Source: Elysia marginata (Eukaryota; Mollusca; Gastropoda; Plakobranchidae). Taken from it: a DNA stretch of 23,013 bases. A program made the translations under genes and the position numbers. A model generated the notes under the pieces. The model was not told the origin of the DNA, did no database searches, and saw nothing but the letters and a program-made list of their open reading frames with translations. The stretch lies in NCBI GenBank assembly GCA_019649035.1, contig BMAT01003374.1, positions 29,467 to 52,479 on the forward strand. Direction: 5' to 3'. Position 1 is the stretch's first letter, and each line of letters opens with the position of its first letter. This document shows positions 1-9,999 of the stretch, piece by piece.

Positions 1-530
1 CCTCTTACCAATATCTTATGTCATTAAACCTTCTATTTTTATTTGCGGCAAATATTGATATTATCATGCATACTTTGAAAGCTCAGAAAAGTGCGTGTTT
101 CAAAATATCCCCGCCTTATTATTCGAAAACTGCGACACTCGATTGGACTTAGTGGAAGACGCATTATTTTTTATTTTATTACAAGAGTAGGCACTAATTG
201 TGGACCCTGCAATTGAATCTAAAAGAGTGGGGCATCAAAGTTCAGGCTAGATACGATATAAGGTTATAAAAGAGAAACAGTTCCTTTTTGTTTCGACGCA
301 AATTATGGACACACAACTTATTAACAAGAAATCACGCTACAAAAGAATGGTGTATGTAACACAGCCAACCTTCATTCCACATGGTGGCAACATTAAACGC
401 ATTTTTCTGTTTGACTTTTGGCAAGCACTGCTACCTTGGGATTGGATAATTATGAGGTCTAGAGAAAGGTGAAACGTTATGGTGTTTTTTATCTGATTTC
501 TATGGCAGCAGATGTACATACTGCAGCAGA
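1..530. other. AT-rich non-coding DNA
   Basis: No gene can be supported here. Reading frames are short and broken, and I see no splice-bounded open segment, no RNA gene and no obvious mobile element. The TATAAAAG-like string near 264 is not followed by a convincing exon, so I do not call it a promoter. Confidence 0.6.
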
Positions 531-561
531 CTCTCTCTCCCTCTCTCTCTTTCTCTCTCTC
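531..561. repeat. CT microsatellite
   Basis: An almost pure CT run of 31 bases with two small interruptions (CC and TT). This is a simple sequence repeat with no sign of coding. Confidence 0.9.
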
Positions 562-1543
562 GTTCCGCTTTCAGATGTGATGGCTTAAGTCGCTACGATG
601 CATTCTTGGTGCTAAACGTTTTGTATAGTATTCGCTTTTTGTTTTTTTAATACTAGAGAAAGCTCGACGAAGGGCAAACCGGAACCAGATGTTGTTTGAA
701 GAACCTAGGGAATTAGGACAATTTAGCTCCTTTAAATAAACAGACAGACTTGTCTATATTGTAACTCAACAAAAAGTATAAAAGATGCTCATTCTTAAAC
801 AAAATAGATAAAAAAATGAGAAAAAGTCATGGAATCTCTACCAAATTGTCCAAAATGGTTGGCCTTCTGAGAGTCCGATACTTGGTCTCTTTAGAGATCT
901 ATGGCTTTAGGTCGGGGAGAAGGGAGGAATGGCAGCCGAGCAAATGCGTTTAAGAGTTGTTTGTTTTTTTATTTCTTCTTATTTTTTGGTGGGTATTGTT
1001 TTTTTTTTCTTTTGAAGCAGTCGAAATATTTTTTTGCTTTAGATCTAGCGAGATTCAACATTGTTATTCGCATTTCTCCCATGTCTTTAAAAAGACGATG
1101 CGATAATAGCCAAAACGGTGACCTTTATGAGCTTAAGCCCTTCGGCTAAACCAGAGAAAACATGACATGAAGAGTTTAAAAAAAGAAGAAAAACGGCGCC
1201 TAATTCTAGTCTATGTCTAAGCCTAATACAGACTCTAGATTAAGATCTCTTCCATATCTAGTTCTAAATTGAGTTTCTCTGAATTTATTTCTAGATGTAA
1301 GTCAAATTTTTAGCCTCTTAATTTAGATTTTTAATTTAGATCTAACCTTAAATATACAAAATTCAACAATCGAAGCGGACAAAACTTTTTTGTATATAAA
1401 CGTGTGTTCTTCCATGTGTGTAAAATGTGACTTCTCCGTCTACACAGAGTTTTTTTTCTTTTTATGCTTATACTCGCTCGCGTTTGAATGATGCGTTATA
1501 TAATAATTATTTCAAATTCGTAGGGAGAGAGTGTATTTGATTG
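562..1543. other. AT-rich non-coding DNA with TCTAGA/AGATCT-like clusters
   Basis: No gene is supported. Long T-runs near 960-1035 give a hydrophobic-looking frame at 901-1149 that I regard as chance. Between about 1200 and 1345 there is a dense cluster of related strings (CTAGA, AGATCT, TCTAG), which gives this stretch a weakly repetitive look without a clear unit length. Confidence 0.5.
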
Positions 1544-1565
1544 AGTGAGAGAGAGAGGGGGGGGG
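1544..1565. repeat. GA tract running into a nine-G run
   Basis: A short GA repeat passes directly into nine consecutive G (1557-1565). It is a simple repeat, listed because it sits just before the reading frame at 1583. Confidence 0.85.
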
Positions 1566-1582
1566 TAGCCCGGATTTTTTAA

Positions 1583-1801
1583 CGAGGTGTGGTGGACTTG
1601 GGCATCATCACTCTGTCACATGTAGCTGCGAACGGCAACACTACCTTGGACAATCTAGTTGCTATTAATACAGTTAAACATGTACTCACTGACACAACAC
1701 AATAGACCTGCCTACCCTTTGACATCCCAGTGGAGATAAGCGGAGGGGGAGACGTTAAAATGAATACAGACCACTTCAGAATGATAGACAAAAAAGTTTT
1801 T
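1583..1801 (+). pseudogene. Possible degraded coding segment, family not recognised
   Basis: The plus-strand frame that begins at 1583 is open for 40 codons, has one TAG stop at 1703-1705, and is then open again for 32 codons until a TAA at 1802. The peptide has a balanced, protein-like composition, unlike the low-complexity frames nearby: it includes VVDLGIITLSHVAANGNTTL in the first half and GGGDVKMNTDHFRMID in the second. NTT is a possible N-glycosylation site. I see no clear splice sites around it and no start codon. The opposite strand is also open for 70 codons (1579-1791), which often happens opposite real coding sequence but makes the strand uncertain. I do not recognise the family. 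It could be a dead exon, a fragment of an old mobile element, or chance. Confidence 0.3.
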
Positions 1802-1930
1802 TAAAAGTTAAAACAGTATAATGTGCGAAAAGTATCCAGTAAATGGTAATTGCTGTAAATAACACGTTTCCATTATGTTCACACAACAACAATAATGCCA
1901 TCCAGTTCCTTTTCTCTAGCCATTTTTCAG

Positions 1931-2059
1931 TTGTGAACGCTATGAAGTCCAAGGTGGCAAATTCCTCCAAACACTCGTTATATTTGGAGATCGGAGCTGT
2001 TGATGTGAGAGAAAGAAGTAATACAACTCAAGATTATTTTAAAATGATCGAAACCTGTG
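1931..2059 (+). CDS. Candidate internal coding exon, unknown protein
   Basis: A 129-bp open segment is bounded by a good acceptor (pyrimidine-rich, CATTTTTCAG ending at 1930) and a strong donor (GTGAGT at 2060-2065). The exon starts with the last two bases of a codon and ends with the first base of one, so it is a symmetrical phase 1-1 exon of 43 codons, a class common in extracellular modular proteins. The peptide includes NSSKHSLYLEIGAVDVRERS followed by NTTQDYFKMIETC. It has two possible N-glycosylation sites (NSS and NTT) and one cysteine near the end. I do not recognise the domain, and no neighbouring exon in a matching phase is certain. What is seen is splice signals plus an open frame; that it belongs to a gene is inference. 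A chance combination is quite possible. Confidence 0.3.
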
Positions 2060-2301
2060 GTGAGTAGGCTATGTCAAAGTTTACATCTACTTATTATGTT
2101 CTTTCTTCCCTAAAATCTAAAAATGTTTAAAAAATACATATAATGCTCTCTGTCATGAAACCGCACTACCAAAAAGTAAGTCACTCGCCTTGTGTGATAT
2201 TTAGTTTATTCCTGCTAAAAGCTTTTGCGTCACCCCCTTCTAAGTTGAGCGTAATAATGTTATTACGCAAATCATAACCTCTGTTAAAGTAATCACCTGC
2301 A

Positions 2302-2303
<2 letters not shown>

Positions 2304-2344
<41 letters not shown>
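2304..2344. repeat. TA microsatellite
   Basis: About 20 uninterrupted TA units. A pyrimidine-rich stretch and a CTAT tract follow directly, making a compound microsatellite region up to about 2443. Confidence 0.95.
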
Positions 2345-2348
<4 letters not shown>

Positions 2349-2372
2349 CTCTCTGTGCATCCCTCTCTCCTT

Positions 2373-2443
2373 CTATCTATCTATCTATCTATCTATATAG
2401 CTACCTATCTATCTCTCTATTTATCTACCTATCTATCTATCTT
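2373..2443. repeat. CTAT tetranucleotide microsatellite, interrupted
   Basis: CTAT repeats, six clean units first and then degenerate ones mixed with CTAC, CTCT and TTAT. The same motif recurs at 11598-11643 and at the right end of the window. Confidence 0.9.
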
Positions 2444-2499
2444 TCTCTTCCCCTCTCTCAGAGTAACTTGACCCAACACTCTTGTTTTCAGCTCGGCTA

Positions 2500-3050
2500 T
2501 AAAGGAGCTTGTCAATGATAGAAATGCGTATTACGAGTGACATGGCTATTTACATTGCACATCATTAAAACTGATAAATTAATTGCTTTCATCAAGGTGA
2601 TGGTAGTCACTTTTCCATATTACGAGTAAAAAATGAGTGCCTGAAAGGCCATGCGTACAGTTAACAACAATTTATTTCTCTTCCCAGAGAATTTTATGAA
2701 CTGTTAATTAACCTGAATTGATGCATACACGTTTTGCTGTCTTAGTTAAAACTTGAATTTAAAACAGAGACAAGGCCATACTCAGAATTTGGTACAGATC
2801 ACTAAGTCTTGACTGTCCAGCTCACAGTTTATTAGAGCATAGCACTAAATGTAAAACAAAAACATTTGGGAGAAATCTGGGTCGAAGTGTCAAACTGTTT
2901 TTTCTCTTTAGCTGTGAGATTAAAATAGATGGCGATCCTTAACTCAAGCTGGAGTTGAGATCTGGATTAGGCGAGATGCGTATCCCACTTATTTAGATCT
3001 TTCATTGTTGTTTTTTTTTACAACGGATATAGGACATAGCGTGATGGAAA
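2500..3050. other. AT-rich non-coding DNA
   Basis: No gene, RNA or mobile element can be supported. All frames have frequent stops. An acceptor-like TTGTTTTCAG ends at 2491, but joined to the exon candidate at 1931-2059 it would meet a stop after three codons. Confidence 0.55.
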
Positions 3051-3072
3051 GCTATCACAAGGCTATCACAAG
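3051..3072. repeat. Two tandem copies of GCTATCACAAG
   Basis: An exact 11-bp tandem duplication (3051-3061 and 3062-3072). It lies at the left edge of a less AT-rich segment. Confidence 0.8.
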
Positions 3073-3239
3073 CCATGGAGCCGAGCCAGAAAGGTGCTCT
3101 GTTAACGGGCTTATCCCACGCGTTAAGAGATCAGGGCAGATTTTTGGAACTTATGGTAAATAGTGGGAACAACTTAAAAGGTTTGGGTTTGATCCGGTCT
3201 CTCTACTCTCCCCTGTACCTACGCTCTGGCAGCTGTCTC

Positions 3240-3560
3240 GGTTTTAAAAAAGCGGGCGAGTCAGAGAAAGGCTAGGCGAGAGGGTGAGAGCGGGTGGGTG
3301 AGTAGGAGAGCATTTTAGCTAAGGGGGGAGGGGGACGGGGTGAGAGAGAATCGTAGAAAGTCTTGTCGACGGGAAAGGGGGGGGGTGAGCTCGATAGAGC
3401 AAGCGATCGCAAATTTCGACACTGAGTGCCGCTAGAGCTCGGAACTGGTCTAAAGATCTGCTAGAATCTATAGTCTGGTAACCGTGGAGCCCGAGACAGC
3501 GAGAACGCGACAAAACTAGCACGTGAGTCCACGCCTAGACCAGATCTAGTTGTAGAGACT
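3240..3560. promoter_or_regulatory. G-rich, CpG-richer island with possible first-exon donor
   Basis: This segment stands out from the AT-rich surroundings by its G-runs (3292-3298, 3323-3328, 3330-3334, 3337-3340, 3371-3373, 3377-3385) and by many CpG, for example around 3390-3440 and 3485-3535. A consensus donor GTGAGT lies at 3523-3528. Such composition with a donor at its end would fit a non-coding first exon with a CpG-rich promoter, but I see no TATA box, initiator or coding start that would settle it. The closely spaced G-runs could also form a quadruplex on the plus strand. The call as regulatory is inference; the base composition is seen. Confidence 0.25.
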
Positions 3561-5640
3561 AGGGCTAGTCAGCTATAGAAAGTGCAGCGTTTCTGCATGT
3601 TAAGTTATTACACAACCAACGCAGAGTTGATCGAAGTCAAGCAAAGTGAAACAATTTGAAATGTAAATTTTACTGCAGATTAACCAGACGTTGTTACATG
3701 TGGGCGCAATTTATATAAACCTCATGTAAAATGTCGATCATTCCTGAATAAAAAGGAGGGCGCTCATTTGACAAAGATTAATCATTTTCACTCAGCCGAT
3801 TTGATTTTTAAAGTCTACAGTAACGTTGTCGCTTTATAGTTACTTGTAAAATTCAGAGACCCATGTAAGACTATGGTAGAGAAACAACAAGTGGACGAAA
3901 CGATAATCATAAGCTAGCAAGAATGACATGGAGCTCAACTACTTTTTTATGAACCAAACGAAAGTTGTTTAACATTCGAAGAAAAAAACTTGGTACGGCG
4001 TGTTTGCTTGCCGGACGTCGTTCTCCTGTTCACCATCTGGGTGGACATAGAGGGATTATTTGGCGGTCGGTGATTCGTCAATATTCGCTTCTCCTACAGC
4101 CCTAGACGTACTGACGTGAGTGGTTACTTTCTCTGCGTGTGTGTCTGTCTGCCTGACTGTCTTTCTGTCCCCCTTAAAACCGCATGTTGAGCTGTTCACC
4201 ACTAAAATCATTAAAACCGTTTCTAAAAAAAGTATATTTAACAATGCGTGAAAACTAAGCGTTATGGTGTTTTAGCTAAACTTGGATGAGAAAAAATGTT
4301 AATAACCGCAGAATTTTTAGCATGTGTTATGTCCACATAATTTATAAATCTTGGTAGGCATCAAACGGAAAGCGCTGGGTTTAATCATTATACAAAGATT
4401 ACGTCGAAAAAAATCGTAAATGTTTTAAATTCAAGGCTGTAAACTTGTACTGTTTCATGGTGCAAAAAAATGGACCCAGCTTTTTACTTCCACATTCTGT
4501 TTTCTCTTGATTATTAATTCACTTTACTCATTTGCGGCAGGCGATAAGACATAATGTCGCAGCGGCTTTTTTTTAATATTTTAAACTTATTTTTACATCA
4601 TTCGTATTTTTCTTGTCCCTTTTGTCCTTCTCTTGGCTTCTTACTGCCGCTCTTTTGTCCTCCTTTTGACCTATCTTTTGTTCCTTATGCTCCAGTTCAT
4701 CGCCCATTTCTTTCTCGTTCTCCTCCTTTGTCTCTCCTTTTCCCGTTTTGCATCAACTAGCATACAGTCTGCACCGATTATTTTGGCGTGTGCTTTATTG
4801 ACAAGATTGATGCTTAAGTGGAGGATAGTTGAGTTTGCAGTTTTATGGAAGTATTTGACCTTTACGCAACCAAAGTTTGGGTTAACATTATCCGATGTGT
4901 GTAAATTCTGGTAAACTTAACTTTGTGACTTCAACTGAAAAGGAATTTTTATCGGTTTATGTTGAGCAATTTTGGCACACAGTTTGGTTTATATTTGAGC
5001 GATCTAGAGTCTAAGTAGAAAGTTGACAGCCCAAAATGAAAACTAATCTTAGTATGTATCTGTACTTTGATCAATGAGATATTAACTTTTTGTGCGAAAT
5101 AAAGCCAAAACCTAACTTGAAGGCCAGCCTACCCACGGCAGTGTTAAACGAAAGAGTCAGAGATAAGATAACCTTGTTGTTTTGCTTTCTACTTAGATCG
5201 CTTAGGTTTATATTCATGTGGATGCCATGGCTCAAGGTTTGATTGCTTCGTCAATGCAGTTTTATCTTATTGTTCACGTGTCTGTAAAGAAGTTTCAAGT
5301 TCTTGTTTAAACGTAGCGTGCGTACTGTTGGTCTTTGAGTGCCTGGCTGGCAGCGTTGCACGAATACTCTGAAATATTTATCGCTTGCATGTTCCAAATG
5401 TGTTTAGAAAAATCTTTGTCGTAGAGACAGACAGGCGTGAGAATCTCTAGTGTGGTAATTTGTGTAGGAAGAACTTCCATCATAGGTATTTTTGCTTGTA
5501 CTGACTCATCACAAGGGTTTCTCCTCTAATATGCTACCACACTGTCTCAGTTTGTTCAACATTTCGTTTTCTGTAAACCAGTAGCATCACTTATTTGCTC
5601 TTGCACTTAAAAAGGTGGCCAAAACCTCACTTTAGTAGTA
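3561..5640. other. AT-rich non-coding DNA
   Basis: Nothing in this stretch supports a gene. The longest frames (near 4554-4914) come from a T/C-rich stretch and encode Leu/Phe/Ser-rich low-complexity peptides. There are no recognisable domains, no tRNA boxes and no clear terminal repeats. Confidence 0.55.
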
Positions 5641-5649
5641 TCGAAGTTT

Positions 5650-5774
5650 GCAATTACCTCGTATCACTCTGAGCACGCTGACATTGGCCGCTCTAATCAG
5701 TGTAAACTATGGCGTTTTTCGTGCTTTTTGCTCGCTTTCGGTGGCAAAAAAATTGTCTATGTCGAGGTAATTAC
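5650..5774. repeat. Short inverted repeat with about 100-bp loop
   Basis: GCAATTACCTCG (5650-5661) and its near reverse complement CGAGGTAATTAC (5763-5774) match at 11 of 12 positions. The sequence between them is moderately GC-richer than its flanks. A second pair, CACTCTG (5665-5671) and CAGAGTG (5776-5782), is also complementary but is not nested with the first. It could be the remains of a small palindromic element or chance. Confidence 0.4.
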
Positions 5775-5789
5775 CCAGAGTGCAGCGTT

Positions 5790-7226
5790 TTTCCCTATAA
5801 AATATGCAGATTAATGGAGACAAATCATTGATCCTTGCCCTGCCCATGAACAGTCAATCAACGGACGCCAGGTGAGAGTTATCGCCCGTGAAATACCAAA
5901 AGCGGCGCTGCAGCAGATCTGAATGTAATTATTATGAAAGCGAATGTTGGAAACAAAAGTAAACGAAACTTGTCCTACTTTTCACACCTGCATAGTAAAA
6001 CAATCAGGTCAGTGGATGAAGGTAAACTTAATGCATGGTTTGTTCACCATAACCTTGAAATATTCTAGGCATACGCAAAACATGCAAAAGGGCGTAAATC
6101 ACTCTCAAACACTTTGGATCAAAATGTCGTCACTCTATCGTTCAATTCAACCATAAAGCCGTGATATTTTCGTCTACGAGAATCATTTTCTCCCGAGTTG
6201 TCTTTGCCTTAGCTTTTGTCTTAAACCGCCCAGTGTTTGCTGTGTTTTGTTTTTGTTTTTTTTTTGTTGTTGTTTTTAGGGTGAGGGAACCTTGAGTAAA
6301 AACATGACAAGGTATAGCTTTGATAAGATAACATCAGAGAGAACTCCTTTATTTATCCCAGTATGGAATTTATATTTTTTACAATGCTGTTACATAAATA
6401 CATTGAATTTTTTCTTAAACATTCTACAGTGTTCTTACTCCCTTCTTACATGCATAAAACATTATATAGTGTTCATTTTTCATTTCATACACTAAACATT
6501 CTCCACTTTTCATGTTTAGTCCAATATTCATCAAATTTGATACAGTTTTCATATATACTTCACAAATAAAACATTCCACGGGACTCATACCAAAATATAA
6601 TTAGTTTTTCTATGTGTGTATAGCTATTTTAAAGCAAAGGAAACTTTAGCATGTAAAGAATAACAGAAATTAAATTAAGAGTAGTAAAGAAAAAATTAGA
6701 TCAGTGAAAGGAAACATTATTGAGCTTAAAGTCTGTGTGTCTGAAGTCTCCTTAGTAGCGCAGATGTTGATGAAATAAAAGATTTCCTATAACTCTTGGT
6801 TTTTTTTTAGGGTTTTGTCTGTATTCTTCCTGTACTGGAAAACGATATGAAAAAACGGCATTTAGTCGAGGGTTGGGTATATCAGCAAAGTACTATGCTC
6901 AATAACAGAATGGTCTTCATGTTGAGCGTGTAAGAATAGAAGTTTTCTTGACACCATTTTTGTTTCAGGTTTTCTTATTAGTCATTTTCATTTCTCTTTG
7001 TTTTTTGACAGAATGGACGATCCCTTATAGGTTATACCATAAATCACAATACTTCGGATTGTGGCCTACGAAAACAAAAACTTACTTCAAGATTGAAATT
7101 GAACGAATTTGATTTGCGTAGAAAACATAACCTTTGATTAATAATTTTACAAAATGATTTTCATTAACTTGAGTACGCCAATTTAATTTAAAATCCATTT
7201 GTAGACCTTGCTACCAATCATAATCA
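5790..7226. other. AT-rich non-coding DNA
   Basis: No gene can be supported. A T/G-rich run with TTG repeats lies at about 6240-6275. The frames at 5944-6156, 6292-6495 and 6363-6569 have no recognisable domain and no supporting splice signals, and I treat them as chance. Confidence 0.55.
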
Positions 7227-7498
7227 CTACTTTTCATTTCTCTCTTTATTCTCTAGTAAATATGTATCCTTTTGGGATTTTTTTTCGACATATAATGTGA
7301 AATGGTTGGTTTTGCACCGATTGCGAAACCTTTTGACTTTAGATCTGTAGACTTTCTCCGAACCGTTTAAGAAACCCTCTAGTGTAGTGTCCTCAGCAAA
7401 TTTTATTAGACGCGTGTTTTCTTGCGTGGCTTTATCATCATTGGTGTTGATTGAAGAGAAGACTGGACATACCCCAAGGGTGCGCCTGTGTTTGTTAC
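7227..7498 (-). pseudogene. Degraded non-LTR retrotransposon reverse transcriptase (CR1/L2/Rex1-like)
   Basis: The minus strand encodes part of the palm of a LINE reverse transcriptase. In the long frame (start of the open segment at 7523) the peptide contains TNDDKATQENTRLIKFAEDT followed by TLEGFLNGSEKVYRSKV and a segment ending in CKTNHFTLYVEKK. This matches the usual order in CR1/L2-type elements: YTND, a variable segment, KFADDTT, then the region around WC-NHL-LNV-KTK. The catalytic motif reads FAED instead of FADD (Glu codon at 7392-7394), so one catalytic Asp is lost. The upstream motif B is visible only in another frame as NTGAPLGYVQSS (about 7455-7492; families usually have TGAPQG), which places a frameshift near 7450-7475. 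Endonuclease and most of the polymerase are absent. It is a dead fragment with no host function inferred. Confidence 0.8.
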
Positions 7499-7679
7499 TA
7501 ATAATATTTCCAAACCCTTTCAATTTATATTATGTTATTGCGTCTCAGCATTTGTACCGAATCAAAGTCAACATCTTGAACCAACTCTCATATCTGTATG
7601 AAAGAAGCTACCCCTTTATCTATGGGTTAACATTTACATTTCACCGTGTCAAACTGCCAGAGGTATGTCTCTAAGACGT

Positions 7680-9900
7680 CATGTCGTCATGCTCAAAAGA
7701 AAGTGGGTCAGACTTAAGTCATCTCTGGAGTTCCCTGTTTTGTATTGTTAATGTAACTGTCTGTGCTGATAGTCCGAGACTTTGACAGGTGGGAAATATT
7801 TCTTGAAATGTTGACATTTTGACAGTCAGTACGGAAGTGAGAAGCTGTAATTAAAAATACATCTAAAAGCCCAACTGTAACTTGGCTAATGTCGAAATAA
7901 GATTATCCTTGGCAGTTATCAAAACAACACTCTGGTGGTTGCTGATAATAATTCCGCCTAGAATGTGTCATGTTCACATGAAGGGTGAAGGCAGTCTGTT
8001 ATGTACTATAGATCTCTTACACTGCTCACACAGACAACACACAGCTTAATGTTATTTTTCTGTCTTTATTTAGACTTTGCTTGTTGCTCCCACAAACATT
8101 CATTTGCGTGACGCTAAGTGACATTTACAAACGAATTGAAACAATTCATCTCATAAACACGTCAAAATGTATGTCTTAACAGCCAGAGGAGCTGCATTTC
8201 CCTCTCTCTTAAAAGCAAGAAGGGAAAGCGAGACTTCTTAACCATTCTGAAAGCTATTTGTAAAACAACAGCTTTCTGTACTTTCCTACATTGATTTTGC
8301 TGCCTAGATTTTCTGCCTGTCTTTTTGAAAGCGTACTCTAACTGGAGGGGACTACTGCAACAATTGTAAATCAACCATTTAAACATTGATGATAACATTT
8401 CAGATAAAGAAAGTATGTGGAGAATTTGAAGCCTCTATGCTGATCTTTTACGTTAAGATTAAAAACGAAATATTTGCTTTTCATGCACAGGGTGAAGACA
8501 TAATTATATAAGACTGAAAATTGCAGTTTTTAGAAAGCTTTGGAAAATAATAAATTAATAGTTGTGACAAAGTAGTCGATGATCCGCTTCATAAAAAAAA
8601 AACAAATTCAATTGTAATTATTGTTGTCAATTGAATAGGTCTTTCCTTTTTTTGATACACTGTTGCACCAAAGGTGATTAAATTTTAGATCTACATCCCA
8701 GAAACCAGGAGAGGCGCTATAACTCTACCCGAATACCAGTCTTTTGATGTACTAATAATCATATAAAAACACAGGTGACCTTCTTGTTGCGAGAACGAAA
8801 TATCATGGATCTTAAGGCCAACACACATAACGTGCGAAATGCAACTTCGGCGTTTTCGAAATCTGATCAATGTGTTCACTCGTGCCAAGACAAACATGCC
8901 GAAGTAGAAACCAGAAGATAAAGTAGATATTCAAAACTTCTAATTTTATGGCCGGGATATGATGTGAATTTAAACTTTTTCTTGTTACCTTGGCATTCTT
9001 TTAAATCTTCATAAACATTTTCAAACTGGTATATTTAAAGTGTGAAATACTCTTAGGTGTAAAGCATATGTTGCGGCAAATTTAGATTCAGGAAAGTGGA
9101 AGGAATGTTTATTTTTTGTCAAAATTCTGCTCTGCTTTAACCCCAACAGTTCAGTCTCAACTCTACTGTTTAATTTCGCTACCAAACAGTGCCTGACAGA
9201 TATATTGCCCCCGAAAAACCTTTATAAAACAAACAATGCTTTTAAATATAAGGTGGGCAAGATCAACGCTTACCGCAAAAGAAATGTTTTCCCACAAGGA
9301 GATTTAAGTTCTAAAAGTTTAAACAGATGAATTTATAGAAAGGAAATGTGTTTCATGCAGTGCTCTTGTGTTATGCAAGAAAAACCGGTTTCCGTCGCCT
9401 TTTAAAGATTTGGTTTCGTTAAATGTGGTTGCTGCTTAAATTTGACCGAGTTATAGTACTTGCAATAAAATAGTCGTATATGATACGTCGAAACTACCAA
9501 AAATTCATAATTTTTTCTTAGAAAAAATAAAAATAGGGATTCACCACAATAAAATCGACGCAAAAATTACAAATGTCGTAATAAACCTGAAATTTATGGT
9601 TTTCTTTTATTTTGTGTTTAGTGGTTACGCTAAAAACTAGGTTAAGTCCAAACTACTGAAAGAAAAACGTCGACTTCTTCCACATATTTTTTGGCGTGGC
9701 AATGCCTATTGTGGGAACAGAGTCCCAGACCTTTCCTTTTACAAATGTAAAACTTTATTTGTATTATTATGTTGTCTCGACTTTCTTATTGTTAGAATAG
9801 GTTGAGCCAGATAAGTCAAAAATAAACAACAACAAAAAAACCAACCTTGCGATCGTTTTTGTCGACACTTCAATTAGTTACTGCTTAGGTACTAGCCAAA
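7680..9900. other. AT-rich non-coding DNA
   Basis: No gene can be supported. Minus-strand frames at 8162-8398 and 8691-8897 show no known domain and no convincing splice sites. A CAACAACAAAAAAACCAACC-like string at about 9825-9846 resembles a retroposon tail, but nothing recognisable precedes it. Confidence 0.5.
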
Positions 9901-9935
9901 GAAGGGAACTAGAACAGGATCAAGGGTAGCAAGAA

Positions 9936-9963
9936 GGGGCGGGGCCCACACTGGCCATGCGCA
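9936..9963. promoter_or_regulatory. Possible promoter elements: GC-box and NRF-1-like half site
   Basis: GGGGCGGGG at 9936-9944 is a consensus GC-box (Sp/KLF site). Twelve bases further on, CATGCGCAGTG (9956-9966) contains the TGCGCA core typical of NRF-1 sites, and GCGGGAA near 9990 resembles an E2F site. The following 350 bp are less AT-rich than the surroundings. Together these could mark a TATA-less promoter, but no exon is recognisable downstream on either strand. The motifs are seen; promoter function is inferred. Confidence 0.25.
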
Positions 9964-9999
9964 GTGAAATGCGAGACAAAAACTAACTAGCGGGAATGA

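Noticed and set aside
2492..2502. A terminal exon after the acceptor at 2491 joined to the exon at 1931-2059
   Set aside because: The join gives only three codons before TAA, and the intron would hold the whole microsatellite block. It is too weak to call.
4554..4914. Hydrophobic plus-strand frames that could pass for a membrane protein
   Set aside because: They arise from a T/C-rich stretch (CTT, TTT, CTC codons). No splice or start signal supports them.
8162..8897. Two minus-strand frames of 68-78 codons
   Set aside because: No domain, start context or splice signals, and the length is within chance for this composition.
9800..9846. A second SINE tail (AACAACAACAAAAAAACCAACC-like)
   Set aside because: No core or tRNA-like head precedes it, and an A/C-rich string is easy to get by chance.
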